64,000 nucleotides of DNA from Podocnemis expansa (GCA_007922195.1 ML681996.1:17183184-17247183); one strand, 5' to 3'; counted from the first letter of the stretch, positions 22,601 to 35,530 are shown. Numbers and translations: made by a program. Notes: generated from the sequence alone by a model not told the origin.

Positions 22601-25600
22601 GTAATGTTAACAAGTTAGCTCTAGCACTAGCAAGTTGAAAACATATTTACAAGGCCCATGTGCTGCAGATCACATCTGAAAAAGAAAACTTAAGTTGGTA
22701 AAGAATACAGTTATGTTGGGTCACTTGCAATAGCTCTGCTATGATCAGAGTTGTTAGGTTTTAATATTTTTGTGTCTTTTTGGATATTCTTTCTATCAAA
22801 TCTCTTCTGTTGCAGCATAGGTACCTTTCTAGCCAGCAAGTTGGGGCATGAAACTCACACAAGTAACAGATAGGCATACTACACCCACCCAGGACAATGG
22901 TGCTGTAAATAATCAGTAAGGCAGTGGCCAGATGCCTTTTGAGAAATCCTGATTTAGATAGGAACAATACATTCCCCAGACTTTCTGGCACACACCCTGC
23001 TTACCTGTAAGGACTCTCCTATCTGCCCCACTCCCCATCCTAATTATAGTCATAGGGTCTTTAATTAGCATTCTGTATCAGCCATTATCACCTCTGTTCT
23101 TTCGGGGTGGAATAAGGTCTGTACTTGTAAGTATACAGGTAAAGAATTCCAAACGGATTATGTAATTCATAAAGAAACATATATATTTGACCTCTGTAAC
23201 ATCACCAATTTGAAGCTGAATACAGTCAGCCTTCTCCTTGGTACCTTAAATAAAACCTCTTCAGTATTGTCTGTGTGGCCTGGTCCTTTTGGAGGAAACC
23301 TTCCAGGTGAGTTAATTTCTACTTTGGATTCATTCAAATTGCACAGAAGCACTTTATGAATTTTAATAATCACATTCTTTCTTGCTCAATTACATTTATA
23401 TCTTTATACAAAGTGGAGGGAACCCCACAAACATACTTTGACTGACATTTTTCCTAACTAAAACACTTACTGCAACAAAGACAATTTTTAAAATTATAAT
23501 TAAATAACTAGATATCCAAACTTGTGATTCAGCATGCATCTGCAGAACAATGAGAGATGGCAGCTTCAAGGTACATTATATTTCTGATGTCGTTCTTAAG
23601 ATTTTATTTAGATTTTCTTCATTGTAATTGAAGTCATTAGTGGTTAAAAATGTGGGTAAAGACTAAACTTAACATTTGCATGTCTAATTATCTAGTGCCC
23701 CATTTTCACTGAGCATTATGTAGCAACTTAGTTGTTTTGCTGTGTTTACGGAATTGCCTTCTTTATTTTAGCTGACTTACATAAATTTACATAATTTTAT
23801 ATAATTTATAGGAGATTCCTTTTGTTCTTGTTTGCCTTTTTTTTGTTAGTTGCTTGAATGTCTAACTCGGAATTTGACAAATTCCAGCTGAATAATACAT
23901 ACTTCTTATTAGACCAGTATTGTGATTTATATTTCAGCATACAAGTCCTTTTTCTTTCCCAAAATTGATTAAATGCTAGCTTAACACAGTTAAAAAGATG
24001 GGAAAAGGGAATAAAGAATCTATGCACAGTTGTAAAAGAGAAGGGTTCAATCAAAATATAATCCACCTGATGGGTAGAATACTAGTAAAATTACTTTCTG
24101 CACAATTAAAAATGTATGACCCTTCCAATACTAAATGATTCCTTTAGTCAAAGCTTACAAATGATAGTCTGTATGTGCCACTTAATCATGAATCTGTAGA
24201 TAATTTTAATAAAATTTAAATAATGGAAAAAAAAGAAGTTGAATAGTAGTGCCTAGTTATATAGAATTAGCAGTATTATGGCCCAGGAAACAATGAAATT
24301 TAATCTTTGACATTAAAACATACATTCTTCCCCAATCTTACCACCAAAAAAAGTTTCTGAAACCCAAATATATTACCTAATACTGAAAAAAATTACTCAA
24401 AAATCTAACTCTGTTAATGAGAGCCATTTCATGAATGTTCAGCTTGACTGATCTCAGGAGAGCTTTTATAGAATTCTATCCTAAATAAGTTATCATTTCA
24501 TCATGGCAATATTATCATAGCTGTTTTCTGATCCATATAACACACTTTTACTGTTGTATATTTAAAAAGAATCTAAGGCTATATAACAATCTCAGCACAT
24601 ACTTTTTTGTTCTGATTATAAAATTGGCAACCAGAGCATAGGAATGGCAACACTTTATGCCTTTGGAAATTGAGTTTGGCCTTAGAATAATTCAAGTTTA
24701 ATTGTAGGAGACTGGTTAAACCAAAGATATGTTAAGATCAGAGCTTCCAGGAAAAAAAAAAATCCAAAAATAGTCCTACTTGAAATTTTAAATTTGTATT
24801 CAATTTAAGGTGACCAAAACAGAACTTTGTTTTAATTAAATTATCAAACACATGGTAGTTAAACTGTTCTTTACCAAAATTGCTATATAGAAATATAACA
24901 GGAAGCTCTCATCTCTCAAAGCTGTTGTTCTCAGTTTTAGGCAGATGAAATTGTAGATGGGGTTAGCATTGAGATTAAGTGTTTAGGATTGAGGGATGAA
25001 AGTCTTTGGTCTATAAGTGGCAGTTAGGTGGGAAAATAGGAACAAGATCAGACTCTCAAAGGTGCATTTCCTTTTTAAATGAAAGCATTTCTATTGATGT
25101 ATAGAGGTCCGTACATTTTAAACTTTCATTCTGGAGACTTTTTCCCCTCTTTTTTTTTTTTTTTTGGTCATGCGGTAGATGTCAAAAACAGCTGAATGGA
25201 TTTTTATCTTTATATGGATTTATATATTATCATTGCTAACATTGACTATTATAATAGAAAGTGTTGAGCTGTCTTAAGAAGAGCCTGTTTTCAGTTACTC
25301 ATAACTTTACCAAGGTTCAGCTGTTTGAGTTTAAACTTCCAATGTCAGGTGCCTTGCTCAGGCTGAATTTTTATGGAAACTTTCTGCTAAAATGGTGCAG
25401 GTGTTTTTGAGAACAAGGCTGGGTAAATACATTTCTTTGACATTTCAAAAATGCTGTTAACATTTTACTTTGAAAAACACTAGCATTCCCCATGCTTGGG
25501 AGCAGGGTCTTGAAATTTGGCAGGGAAGTGGTGTTTGTGTCTGGGAAGTGCTCTTTGTTGCCAAAAATTTGGTTAAATTGTAAGACTTTGGAAATAATCT

Positions 25601-25640
25601 CAGGTTGCACATGCTTGGTAGAAAGAGCTTGACAGCTAAA
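19639..25640. other. Six kilobases with no gene or repeat recognised
   Basis: A/T-rich sequence. Open frames are 60-90 codons, scattered on both strands, with no motif I recognise (20094-20366, 22761-22991, 23167-23373, 23806-24066, 25371-25610). There is a T tract near 25150-25166. I see no transposon ends, SINE heads or RNA genes. It could hold conserved non-coding elements, which cannot be judged without alignment. Confidence 0.45.
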
Positions 25641-25659
25641 ATCACCAAAGGCTCAAACC

Positions 25660-26640
25660 ACAGTGAGCATACTCCATCCTTTCACATCTTCCAAGTGCTT
25701 ATCAGACTGTATACGAACCCTCCTAACAAAGCAGCTGAACATGCTCCTTTCCAAGGGTGCAGCTGTAAACTGGTACGGTGGGCTCAAATGCATCTACTTG
25801 CCCCTCTCCAGTGCCTCACAGTGAAAACCCCTGCAGAAAGCAACTGGAGAGCCAGGATCCAGTTGTTAAAAGGACTCACAGCGAAGACTGCTCAGAATTC
25901 GCATCCCACAATAAACTGCCACTCAGCATAAACATACAATGTACTTTATTAACTAACTAAACACACCTTATCCTAAGAAACCATAATACATTTAAATAAA
26001 ACAGTACAAAACCCAGGAGTCCCAATGTTCAGGTGGAGTCACCCTTATCTCAATTGCAGTCTTTTAAGTCATTGAGGCTTAAATGCAGAACATAAGCAAT
26101 CCTCATCCTCTCTAGCTGCAGGAATCTTCAGGCAGATGCCATGCAGTCCTTTCTTCCTCCTGTGTAGCCAGCAAGGTCACTGGCCATCCAGCTTTCAGTT
26201 CCACCGCAGACAACTCCCCTGCAAAACAGTCCAAAGCAGGGAGAAAACATCTTGCAGTCCTCTCCTGCTCAGGTCCTTTCACTGAGTCCCTTAGCAGATG
26301 TACTCTGCAGCTTTCTATTTCAATCAATCAATCAATCATAGGGCTGGAAGGGACCTCATGAGATCATCGAGTCCAACCCCCTGGGAATTGAACCCAGGAC
26401 CTTCCGCATGTTAAGCAGAGGTGCTAGCCATTTGCTCCTCTCAGGCTTCTCCCTGGGCATATAACTTCAGCTCAACAATAAAACTTGTGGAGCATGCTCA
26501 GTGTGCTCCCACACTTTCTTACCAGAAGTTTCTGGTTTCTGGGCTGGAAAATCAGCCCAGCAACATAACCCAGCCACAAAGGATCCCTGAAAGAGATTGC
26601 ACTTTTATGCATATGGGTTACACAGCTCCTTGCTGCCAAG
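25660..26640 (-). other. Possible unclassified retroelement hosting a SINE
   Basis: The sequence differs in texture from its A/T-rich neighbours, and on the minus strand it contains an AATAAAG polyadenylation-like signal (reverse complement of CTTTATT near 25942-25948). Reading leftwards it would begin near TGTGTAACCC (about 26626), which could be the TG start of a long terminal repeat. No matching second repeat, primer binding site or retroviral-type protein is visible. The open frames here (25605-25931, 26112-26327) are unassigned. This call is weak. Confidence 0.18.
26322..26436 (-). repeat. tRNA-Val-derived SINE with CR1 tail, antisense copy
   Basis: Reverse complement of the SINE at 16208. 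The + strand shows an AATC simple repeat (the SINE tail), then AGGGCTGGAAGGGACCTCAT (CR1 tail), GAATTGAACCCAGGACC (B box region) and TTAAGCAGAGGTGCTAGCCA (anticodon and A-box region). The A box is more decayed than in the first copy. The tail differs (ATTG units here, ATTTG units there), as expected of a slippage-prone SINE tail. Confidence 0.87.
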
Positions 26641-26739
26641 AGCAGGATATGACTGAATGAGAGCGGGTAGCCCGTCTCTCCTGTGCTCTCAGTGCTACCA
26701 CCCTACTTGGCGCCCAGGCATTGTGCAGAAGAAAGCTGC

Positions 26740-27230
26740 CTGACTCAAAAGTGGAGGGGACGAGAGGCAGACTGGGGGCAGGGAGGAAGGGAGAAGACCT
26801 GGAAAAGCTGTGGGGTGAGACTGGGATGGCAGGAGAGAGACAGAAACTGGAGCTCTTGCGAGAGGAGGGAGGATTGGATGGGGAACAGGGAAGCTTGGAC
26901 TGGAAATAGAGCAAGGTGCTTGTTAGGCAAAAAGACTGGGGAGGGACATGGTACAGTGAATAGGGTACTGAAACACTGAGATCAGATCGGAAACTGGGGA
27001 GAGGGGCTGGGAACTGTGTGGGGAATGGATGCAGCTGGTGAGGAAGACAGCTGTGACGGTAAGCCATGTTGCGGCAAGATAGGCAGGACATCTGAACAAA
27101 AACTGGAATAATTAGCTGTTGAGGAGAGAGACTTTGACAAAGGGCTTGAGGAGAGTTAAATGAAGAGCCTGCAGAAGAAGACTATGACTGAAAGAGAATG
27201 AAATGGAAAGCAGGAGTTTGGGGGAGGGAA
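26740..27230. other. Purine-rich strand-asymmetric block
   Basis: The + strand is strongly G/A-rich (GGGGAGAGG, GGGAGGGAAGG type runs). This produces long open frames on both strands (26618-27091 minus is 157 codons, rich in Ser and Pro) by composition alone. No domain is recognised. The end of the block may belong to the CR1 copy that follows. Confidence 0.5.
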
Positions 27231-27234
27231 GGTG

Positions 27235-28545
27235 ACAATACAGAGGAGGATTGAAATATTATTCAGGAGGAAGTGGATGACCTTGAGAACTGGAGTAATA
27301 GAAATTGGATTAAATTGAATAGTACAAAGTGCAAGGTCATGCACTTAAGAGTGTACTAATAAGAATTTCTGCCAGAAGTTGAGGGCTCATCAATTGAAAC
27401 AGAGCAGGTGAGAGAAATGGGTGTATTTTTTGATTGCAGGATGACTTTGAGCCATCTGTGTGATGTGAATCCTAGGATCTATCAGGTGAGATATTTAAAG
27501 TAGAAATGAGATGTGTAGTGCTTTTACACAAAGCACTGGTGAGCAATACTCACTTCTCAGCAATACTGTGTACACTTCTGGTCAGCTGTGTTCAAGAAAG
27601 ATTAATTTAATCAGAAACAGGTGCAGAGAAAGGCCAGTAGGATGATCAGGGAATGTACAGCCTGTCTTGTAAGAGGATATCAAAAGAGCTTGGCTTGTTT
27701 ATCTTAATGAAATGAAGGCTGAGCAGGGATATGATTGTTCTCTATAAATATATTGAGAGTAGCATACTAGGGAAGATGAACGGCTATTTAAGCTAAGGGA
27801 CAAGAACAAATGGGTATAAACATGAATAAATTTCAACTTGAAATTAAAAGAAGAGTTATTCATTACAGGAGTGATTCTCTAGAAGAGCCTGCCAAAAGAA
27901 AGAACTTGTTTTAAGGGGGAAAGGACTTGTTTTAAGGTAGAGCTTGACTTATTTATGGGTGGAATTGTATGATTGGTTGCTTATGGTGTCGGGGGATAGG
28001 ACTTGGCAGTTTTTAAAATTCCTTCATGTTCATGTCATATATTTGGATATTATATTTAGGGATTCAGGGGGTCACCTGAAAAATCAGGAACAAATTCCTC
28101 CCTCTCATTCTTCTAAAACATGAGAGATGGTCACAGTTGGAGATGGGGCACTGTGTGGGGTAGATCTGTCCTCATAGGTAGAACTGAACATTTTTTCTCA
28201 CGTGCTAGGTTTTCTGGTTCTTACTCGCATGCTTAGGGTACAATTGATCACAGTATGAGGGGGTGGAAAGGAATTTTTCCAAGGTCAGATTGGCAGTGAC
28301 TTTGGAACAGTTTGGGTTGGATTTCTCTGTAGTGTAGGATATGTATTATTTGCTAGGTTTTTCTGGCTATATCTCATACAATCAGTTCCCTGACATTATA
28401 GGTGCCTTGCACAGTGGTGGCCTTTGGTCCCATTATCTGCCTGTGGCACATAATAGCTTAGTATCAGCTGAGGGCTGTAATACTCTGTCCTATTTCCAGT
28501 TGTTTGGTTTAGTGTGGTGGTGGTGGGAAAGGTATTAATGACTTG
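27235..28545 (+). mobile_element. CR1 LINE fragment, sense, to 3' UTR
   Basis: Sense CR1 text is recognisable throughout: GTGGATGACCTTGAGAACTG, AGTGCAAGGTCATGCACTTA, CCTGTCTTGTAAGAGGATAT, GAGCTTGGCTTGTTTATCTT, TCTCTATAAATATATTGAG, then 3' UTR-type text with GGAATTTTTCCAAGGTCAG. The coding part is broken by many stops. It belongs to a CR1 subfamily different from the 16660 copy, judging by the diverging text. Boundaries are approximate. Confidence 0.85.
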
Positions 28546-29267
28546 CAATATACCACCATTCAGACTAGATTATCTGCTGGTGCCATCAGACCTTAAAAAT
28601 CTGTAATTCTTTCATTGAAAGGCAGAGAGAGGTTGACTGAGGAAGAGGGAGAGAGGAAACAAACATACACCGAAAAATAAACAAGTACTCAGAATCAGGG
28701 GCAGAGGCTTGGGAGAAATCTGGGATTAACTGCACAAGGAGACTGGAATGTGAAGTCTAAGGAATATAGCCTAAGACTAGTACTAGTTTAAAAAAAAACA
28801 AAAACAAAAAACTGGAATGAAAGATAATCGATGAGATGGACAGAAGGGGTCAAACTTTTTGGAAAGGAGAGGTAAGAGAACACTTCTCAGCAGAACTTAC
28901 ACTCCTCACCAGAGTCTTAAATGTTTTATGTTCTGCCAGCAAATATCTGTAAAACCCACTGGCAAAGTGAATGTCTTATCTTTCTGTCTTCCATCATGTA
29001 TGTAGACAATCTCCTATTGCTATTATTTAGTCCACTAGCTGAAGTGACAGAGCTCTATGGAATGGATGTAAAGACTCCAATCTAGCTGATGAAAATGTGA
29101 GAGTTAACATAGTTTTCATGCCTCATGATGGATTCTTTTGTTTGTTTGCTTTATTAAAAAAAAAAACTAGAAAATTACACACAGCCTACATTCAAAGAAT
29201 ATAATTAAGGTTGACAAATCAAACCATCAAAAATAAGGAAATGCCAGAATTAAGATTGCCCTGAAGA

Positions 29268-29405
29268 GGTCCTTTCTATCTCTGGCTCTGACACAGGATT
29301 GCTATGTGCTATTAGACAGATCATTTAAACAAAACTTCATAGGTGGTCACTAACTGTGTTCTCATTTTCTGGATGCTTTGATAGCACAAGGCTCTAAGGC
29401 ACTAT
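29268..29405 (+). repeat. Weak MIR/CORE-SINE-like relic
   Basis: TCTGGCTCTGACACAGG followed by GTGCTATTAGACAGATCATTT and GTGTTCTCATTTTCTG follows the order of MIR text (tgtgacc..ggcaagtcacttaacctctctg..cctca). It is much diverged. The surrounding 28546-29750 holds nothing else I recognise. Confidence 0.35.
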
Positions 29406-29758
29406 AGTAAAAATACTTTGAGAAAAGAAATCAGTTCTGAAGCATCACAAACTGGGCACACAAAATTACTGAGAACTTTTTATCTTAAACTATTTTTTTT
29501 CAGCTCACCATCTGTCAATAGGGAACCAGTGGGGTCTGGCAGAACCCTCAGGAAGGATAATGTCTCAGAATGAAAGCTTTGACAGATTCAAGCAGAAAAT
29601 TTCAAACTGGGGAACTCTAAATTGGATGAAAGATGGACTGTGTCCTGAGAGAGTCACTCAGACAGGGAATTAGTCAGTTAAGGAGACATTTACAGGGAAA
29701 TGTCAGCAAAGGAGGGTTAAGCTAAGCAGAACTGAATTAAACAGGCAAGGACGGCCTA

Positions 29759-30018
29759 TTGGTCTACGCTAGTAGCTTATGTCTGGGTAAATAAGTCACT
29801 CAGGGATGCAGACTTTGGACACAGTTATATGGACCTAGCTTCTGGAGCAGATAGAGCTATGTCAGCTGGACAGCTTCTCCATAGACATACCTACTGCCTC
29901 TCAGGAAAGTAGATCACATAAGCTCCCAGAAGATCACCTATGCACCCATCAGTGTAGGTAACATCTTCACTAAAGCACAACAGTGGCACTTCTGCAGACT
30001 CTTTTGTGTAGACAAACC
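29759..30018. mobile_element. Harbinger-like MITE, CTA duplication
   Basis: The left end reads TTGGTCTACGCTAG and the right end CTTTTGTGTAGACAAACC, inverted repeats of the GTCTACAC type shared with other MITEs here. CTA stands on both sides (29756-29758 and 30019-30021). 260 bp, no coding capacity. Unlike the palindrome-array MITEs it has an ordinary interior. Confidence 0.65.
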
Positions 30019-30386
30019 CTAAGTTTTGGTAAGAGGTTATATATTTATGGACTTTGTTGTTTTAACACTTATTCTCTATGATCCTGATGTTCCTGTGGGA
30101 TTAAAAAAAAATCACACTCCAATGTCACATTAGTTACAAGATTCTAGAGAGAAATTTATAGCAGGGCTCAAACCCAGACAGACCATCTCAAGTAATATGG
30201 TTGGAAATTTGGGGATATCGAGACCTGTTTGCCCAGTTTAAAAGTAGGATGAGTGAGGCCTTGTGAGCCGTCCCAGAGACGTGGGCCCTGGAAACTTGCA
30301 TTGCTAGTGCCAGGATTTCGTTGGAACTCTGCCTTCTTTCCAGAGGAACTTTGTCAAAATTGAGCCATCTACACAAAACATTTTAC

Positions 30387-30811
30387 CAGGGGCTATAGGG
30401 GCTGAAGCCCCAGACCCTGGCCTAAAGGGGGGCCCTGGGCTCAGCTCCTAAAGCCCCTGCATTAATACAGCCTGCCGCCCAATTCAACGCCAGCTTGGTT
30501 TGGGCGGTGCTGGGAGTGGTTCTGTCCTGCAGACATGTGGAGTGGGGCCTTGGGCAAGAGGCTGGGCTCCACACTCCTGCTACCTCAGGCCGGCTGGTCT
30601 GCCCCAGGGTGCTGGGCAAGCTGGCACCTGTTCGTTTCCCTTTAGGGAGGGGCTGGCTGGTGTACAGTGGGGCTTCCAGATCAGCCAGATTGGGGTGAGG
30701 GTGAGAGGGCCATGTAGAGCAGCCTCTGGCCCCAAGGCCCTCAAGTGTTGACCTGCCAGAAGACTGCTATGGTGGGTGCCCTGGGCCCCAGGGCTCCTGA
30801 ATCTGGCCATG
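30387..30811. mobile_element. Probable hAT-like GC-rich element
   Basis: A GC-rich block with near-matching 8-bp flanks CATTTTAC (30379-30386) and CATTTCAC (30812-30819). The left tip CAGGGGCTATAGGG and the inverted right tip CATGGCCAGATTC match only partly. Overlapping open frames on both strands are compositional. The hAT call rests mainly on the duplication and the CAGGGG start. Confidence 0.4.
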
Positions 30812-30819
30812 CATTTCAC

Positions 30820-33800
30820 CTTCAAATTAGGAGTTTGGTGCCTAACAGTGGTCTCAGCTTGTTTGGAATGACTTTAAAGGGGAACTGTGAGGAAGCAGCA
30901 CTTTGTGCAAATGAACCGAAAAATGCAGTCACTCATTATACTCACTCCTTGACACTTCAAAAATCAAGTGTAGTAGTTCACCTAAAATAAGCAGTTTAAT
31001 TCACAGAAAAAAAAAAAAAAGACAAGCCGTCTGGCAGGCTCATTACATACATAATATAAAATATTGTAATCAGGGCACAGGGGGTTGGAGACTGGGAATG
31101 AGGAAAGACTGAAAATTAATCCACTACTGGTCAGAGCAATAATGAAAATATTTATTTAAATGATGCTTTTGGTCTAGACTGTGGTACTTAAAATATTAAG
31201 AATGCAAATATGTAAGTGGTGTCACTGGGTATGTTTTTTTTTTTTTTTTTCTGTTGGCAAAGCTATTGTATTAGGCCTATACACACCTCTGAGTTGTGTA
31301 TCCAGCTACTGCTACTGCCTACCTAATTGCTACTTATTTTATTTGCACTATTTTTAATGTGAATATTTCTGTAAAAAGTGAATTAAGTTGGGTGGGGATA
31401 TTGAGACAAGACATAAAAAGCAAGGAGTCTTGTGGCAAGACATAAAATTTTTAAAGTAGTAAAATATCTTTAAGAAAGAAAATTCTTAAAATCCTTTTAG
31501 ACTGCTTTAAGGAAAACAAAAGAAATAAAAATCTACTTTTATTTCTTCGTAAGTCATCTTCAAAGAAATGGTAAAAGTGTCCATTGGAGCACCTCATCAT
31601 TTAAAAAATAACACATGTATTGGGGACATTTTGCCATGAGCAGCACAAGAGATCTTGGTAATGCTGTTGGATACTAAACTAATGTCAAATTTTCTAGTAC
31701 ACCATAGTTCTCTCTCATAAACATGACATCTCAGAGTGATCAAGAAGGCTTGAGAGGACTTAGTTATGCTAGACTGAGTTCTGAAAAAAAAGCACAGTTC
31801 TGTCTCCACTCTTATGGAGAAAGTAAAAAGTGCAGGTTTTTTGTTGTTGTTGTTGTTGTTTGTTTCCCTCACCATTGTGCCTGGTAAACTACTCTGGCCA
31901 GTGAGCGGGTGGAACCAAGACTTCACTCCCTCTCTTCTTGTATGCACACTCTGATCACAAGAGGCAGAGGGTTCTTCTGCACCCAGATCCAAGGTTTGTG
32001 GATGATCTGCATTGAGCAGCACATTGGGGAAAGCCATTGCTCTGCTCAACCCATTAAGAGAAAGGGTTTATAGGTGACTGACATTAGGTGTAATTCTTTT
32101 ACTGAAAGGTGACTTGAAATGGAAAAGATAGGTTACAAAGTATTGCTTATGTCTTCAATGTAAAGCAGCACCCCAAATGACAGTCTTATTTATATAGCAA
32201 ATGAAAGGAATAGGCACTATATATAATATAAAATCAGAAATAAATAATTAAACTGTATTAAATAAACTAAATACAAAGGAGATAAATGCTCATCTTTCTC
32301 TCCCCAAACTTACAGATGATTGTGTTTTATTAACTTGATCTTACAGTTATTACTTAATCCTCCCAGATCTGGTGTTTTATAGAGTGTTTTATACCAAAGG
32401 GTGCCATAAGGAAGTCAGGAGACACCGATCTCCATGACTATGTGTTAGGTTGTGACTAATATAGCCATCCTAAACTCATATCAGTTAAACCATTATATAA
32501 CACCATGCCAGCAAAAGCATATTAAATCCATGTAAGTATAATAAAAAAAATCCACTGTTACACATTTGTATCTTGTTTTATCTAAGGGATATAAATCCTA
32601 ATGCTTCAGGGGATAAGTTAACACCCCACTGTCTATAGCTAAGAATAAAATTCCCTTATAAAAATGTCTATTAAGCTTTTATTACACCTTTCATTGAAGC
32701 ATCTGCTATAGCTACAATTGGAAACAGAATCCTGGATAAAATGCATCACTGGTCTCATTGAGTATGGCAATTGCTGTGTTCCTGGAGTTTACATGATACT
32801 GTACAGATAGACTGACATTTGCTCTGTCAGAGATGAGGAAGGGAGCAGATCTGCATTTTCTGCAAAACTTTGCACTCCATTACATTATCTATTTTCTCTC
32901 ACACAACATTCTATCAATATGCAGAAATAGGCTATTTTTGAATGGTGTATCTTTAATGGGCAAAATAATACAAGTTTTTCAGCTAGATGAACTTAAAAAT
33001 GATGAACTTCTATATGAACTTAAATGTTCACATTCTTTTCACTTTAATGTTGTTATATGAAAAGTGGTTGCAGCTTTAATTATTAGGTTGAGAATTTCAT
33101 TTCAATTGAGTTGCTCATGTTGGACTTGCAAAAACACAGCTCAGAGTGCTGTCTTCCAGAGTAGATGCACAAGAGTGATTCAGGGTTAAAAAATAGGTTT
33201 TGTGCCACTGTTTATTAAAATAAAAGTTACAATCCTGTCACCAGGACTAGCTGGCTTTGAAGTGATGTTTAGAAGAATTATTACTTGGACACCTTTTGTA
33301 AGCTGTGAGGAAATCCTGTGAAATTTATAACGTGTAGTCAAATTAATGTGAAAGCTTGGTTTGGCACTCCATAGAATATGTCCTGTCAATATGGCTTGAG
33401 ATACAGTTAACTCAATGACCTCTTTTAATCTGCTCAAATGTATCCACATGATAAATCTAGCAAAGTCATTTTAGTCTGTAGCTGAGTCTGTCGTTTTCCA
33501 TGGTCAGGTCAAGCCCATGTGTCTATAATAAAACAACTGAGACTTTATCTACATCATTTCTGTGGTGCATTTATGCTGCATCAAATGTAATTGTGCTATG
33601 AGCGAGACTCTCTATGTGGAGACAGATGCACTCAAAAGAAATAAAGTAGTGAGTTGTGGGCTAGTGAAGCAATAAGAGGAGACATTGGTAAGACAATTAC
33701 TAAATACAGTGGTTTTGATACTGTGGTAATTCCTGAGTTCTGACATAAGGAATACAAAACTTTAAGTCAAACATCCACATTTCTATAGTTCATGTGAAAA

Positions 33801-34424
33801 ACCCAGCACACTAGTGTGAGAGGACTCTTAAATGATATAACTGTTTGTGGTGTATTACAATGATCATTCTGCACATAATATTTACTATTCCAGCAATTGT
33901 TATAGCATATGGGCGTGTGAAGGGTTTTTTTTGGGTTTTGGTTTTGGTTTTGTTTGTTTTCTTTTTTAAACTAGCTCTTGCTTGTACAGATGTTCTGCAT
34001 ATAGGACTTTAAGGAAAATAGACCAGTAGGACCTCAAAGATACAAGCACCCTGGGAATGAAGGTTGTCCACAACTCTGAAATGTTTGTATCTGTGAACAA
34101 ACCATTGTGGTACAGTAAGTACCTTGCACTCAGTGTCTTCCAGCTGAGGCTAGGAGAGATCTCTGCAAAGGTGGCACCTGGCAGCACTGCCTGGTTTTCA
34201 AGCAGCTCGCAGCCCTGTTCTTTTTCTTACCTTTGGGCTGAACTGGGCTGGGGCTTCTCCATACCCTCAGTGCCAGCCTGCAGCCAACTCTCCCCAGGAC
34301 TTGCTTTGCTCAGTGCCCTCCTTGCCATACTCCAGAGGCAGCATGTGGCAAGGGGTTGGTGCCAGATGGCTGCCAGCACCACTCCCTTCCCTGCCCTTAC
34401 ACTCCATAAGGGGATGGCAGGATC
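30820..34424. other. No gene recognised; simple repeats only
   Basis: Mostly A/T-rich sequence. Simple repeats include a poly-A near 31006-31020, a poly-T at 31234-31250, GTT units at 31841-31862 and a T/G-rich tract near 33926-33962. The minus-strand frame 31597-32049 (150 codons) overlaps the GTT repeat, which gives its Asn/Lys run, and has no known domain. The frame at 34057-34461 runs into the next MITE. Confidence 0.45.
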
Positions 34425-34427
34425 CAG

Positions 34428-34830
34428 GAGTATGTCTACACTGGAGGCTCTGTTAAGTTAACTTAACAAGACCAACCTTAAGTCAACTTAAAGTTGACCT
34501 AATTAAATAGACTTAGTGTGTTCACAGTGAAAACTCCTGTCAACTACCTGTGTCCACACTGTCAGATACTAGGTTGACTCTTCCTGGGAGCCTGAAAATC
34601 TGGGAGGTGACCTGGAGGCCAAGTAAGTCAATTTAAGAGCTATCTACACTGGTTTAAGTTGACTTAATAAGGTCAACTTAAACGTTAAGTTGACCTTAAG
34701 AGGTGGTGTTATTAAATCGACTTAAGGAAGCGCTTAAGTCAACTTAATGAAAACCCAGTGTGGCTATGGGAGTCTGTAGGTTGGCTTAAACTTCCTTAAA
34801 TTGACCTAAGGCTCCAGTGTAGATGTACTC
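34428..34830. mobile_element. Palindrome-array MITE, TTAAGTTGACTTAA type
   Basis: Long imperfect terminal inverted repeats, GAGTATGTCTACACTGGAG (left) and CTCCAGTGTAGATGTACTC (right), flanked by CAG on both sides (34425-34427 and 34831-34833). The interior repeats TTAAGTCAACTTAA, TTAAGTTGACTTAA and AAGTTGACCT in both orientations, as in the element at 1121-1332. 403 bp, no coding capacity. PIF/Harbinger affiliation is inferred from the ends and the 3-bp duplication, although CAG is not the usual TWA. Confidence 0.75.
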
Positions 34831-34833
34831 CAG

Positions 34834-35370
34834 AAGTGCAGCCATGAGCAAAACTTAGACTGCACCATTGCACAGGCTGTGGCCCTTTTAAAACTCCTCC
34901 AGAATGCAGCTGACTCTCACTCCAATTCCAGGCCAGTCTTTGTCTGAAATCTTCAGTTTCTTGCATCATCAGCAGGGAGCTTTCTTTCCCCAAGTTCCAG
35001 GGTGTGGGCGAGCAGGTGGCGGTGCAAATAGCTTGCCTCTCCCAGTTGGATGAAAGGGGAGAGGGTGAAACAGCACCCTTGGCTTACAGGAACAGTACAG
35101 ACCTTGGATTTGCTGTCTTTCACTTCAGTTGCTGCATAACTGCTTGCTTCTGGTTTCACAGGGTGTTCGGTTGACTGGTCATTTCATATCTCTGAGGTTC
35201 CTCTGTAACTGTGTATCTAATACATGCAGAGAGGGGGAGAGACTAGATGTGTTGTTATTACATAAAAATTCCATTGAAACAAAAGTGGGATATCTATTAT
35301 AAGTATGTGTTGGGTTGGAAGGAATCCTGATTATGAAAAGAGCCAGTTTATAACAATTTGAATCCCAGGG
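34834..35370. other. No feature recognised
   Basis: Opposed minus-strand frames (34796-34993, 34953-35159) have no known motif. Confidence 0.35.
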
Positions 35371-35374
35371 GATA

Positions 35375-35530
35375 GGAAACAGGACCAGGACTCAGAAGAC
35401 CTGGCTTGTGCTGCTGGTCTTCTTGTTGACCTTGATCCTGTTGCCTTACTACTGTGCCTCAGTTTCTGATTTTCTGTAAAGTGGGATTACTGGCCTCTTT
35501 TGTAAAGTGTTCTCAGTATCTATGGGTGAA
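35375..35530 (+). repeat. MIR/CORE-SINE relic
   Basis: CAGGACTCAGAAGACCTGG, then TACTACTGTGCCTCAGTTTC and TGTAAAGTGGGATTACTGG follow the MIR core and 3' order (ggactcaggagacctgg..ctgtgcctcagtttcc..taaaatgggga). Diverged, as expected for an ancient SINE. Confidence 0.7.

Noticed and set aside
25660..26640. A confident endogenous retrovirus LTR
   Set aside because: Only a TG-like start and an AATAAAG signal on the minus strand; no paired repeat, primer site or coding remnant, so it is listed only as a weak possibility.
26618..27091. Minus-strand 157-codon frame as a gene
   Set aside because: It lies in a strongly purine-rich block, is dominated by Ser, Pro and Leu, overlaps frames on the other strand and shows no domain.
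31597..32049. Minus-strand 150-codon frame as a gene
   Set aside because: It includes an Asn/Lys run encoded by a GTT microsatellite and has no recognised domain.
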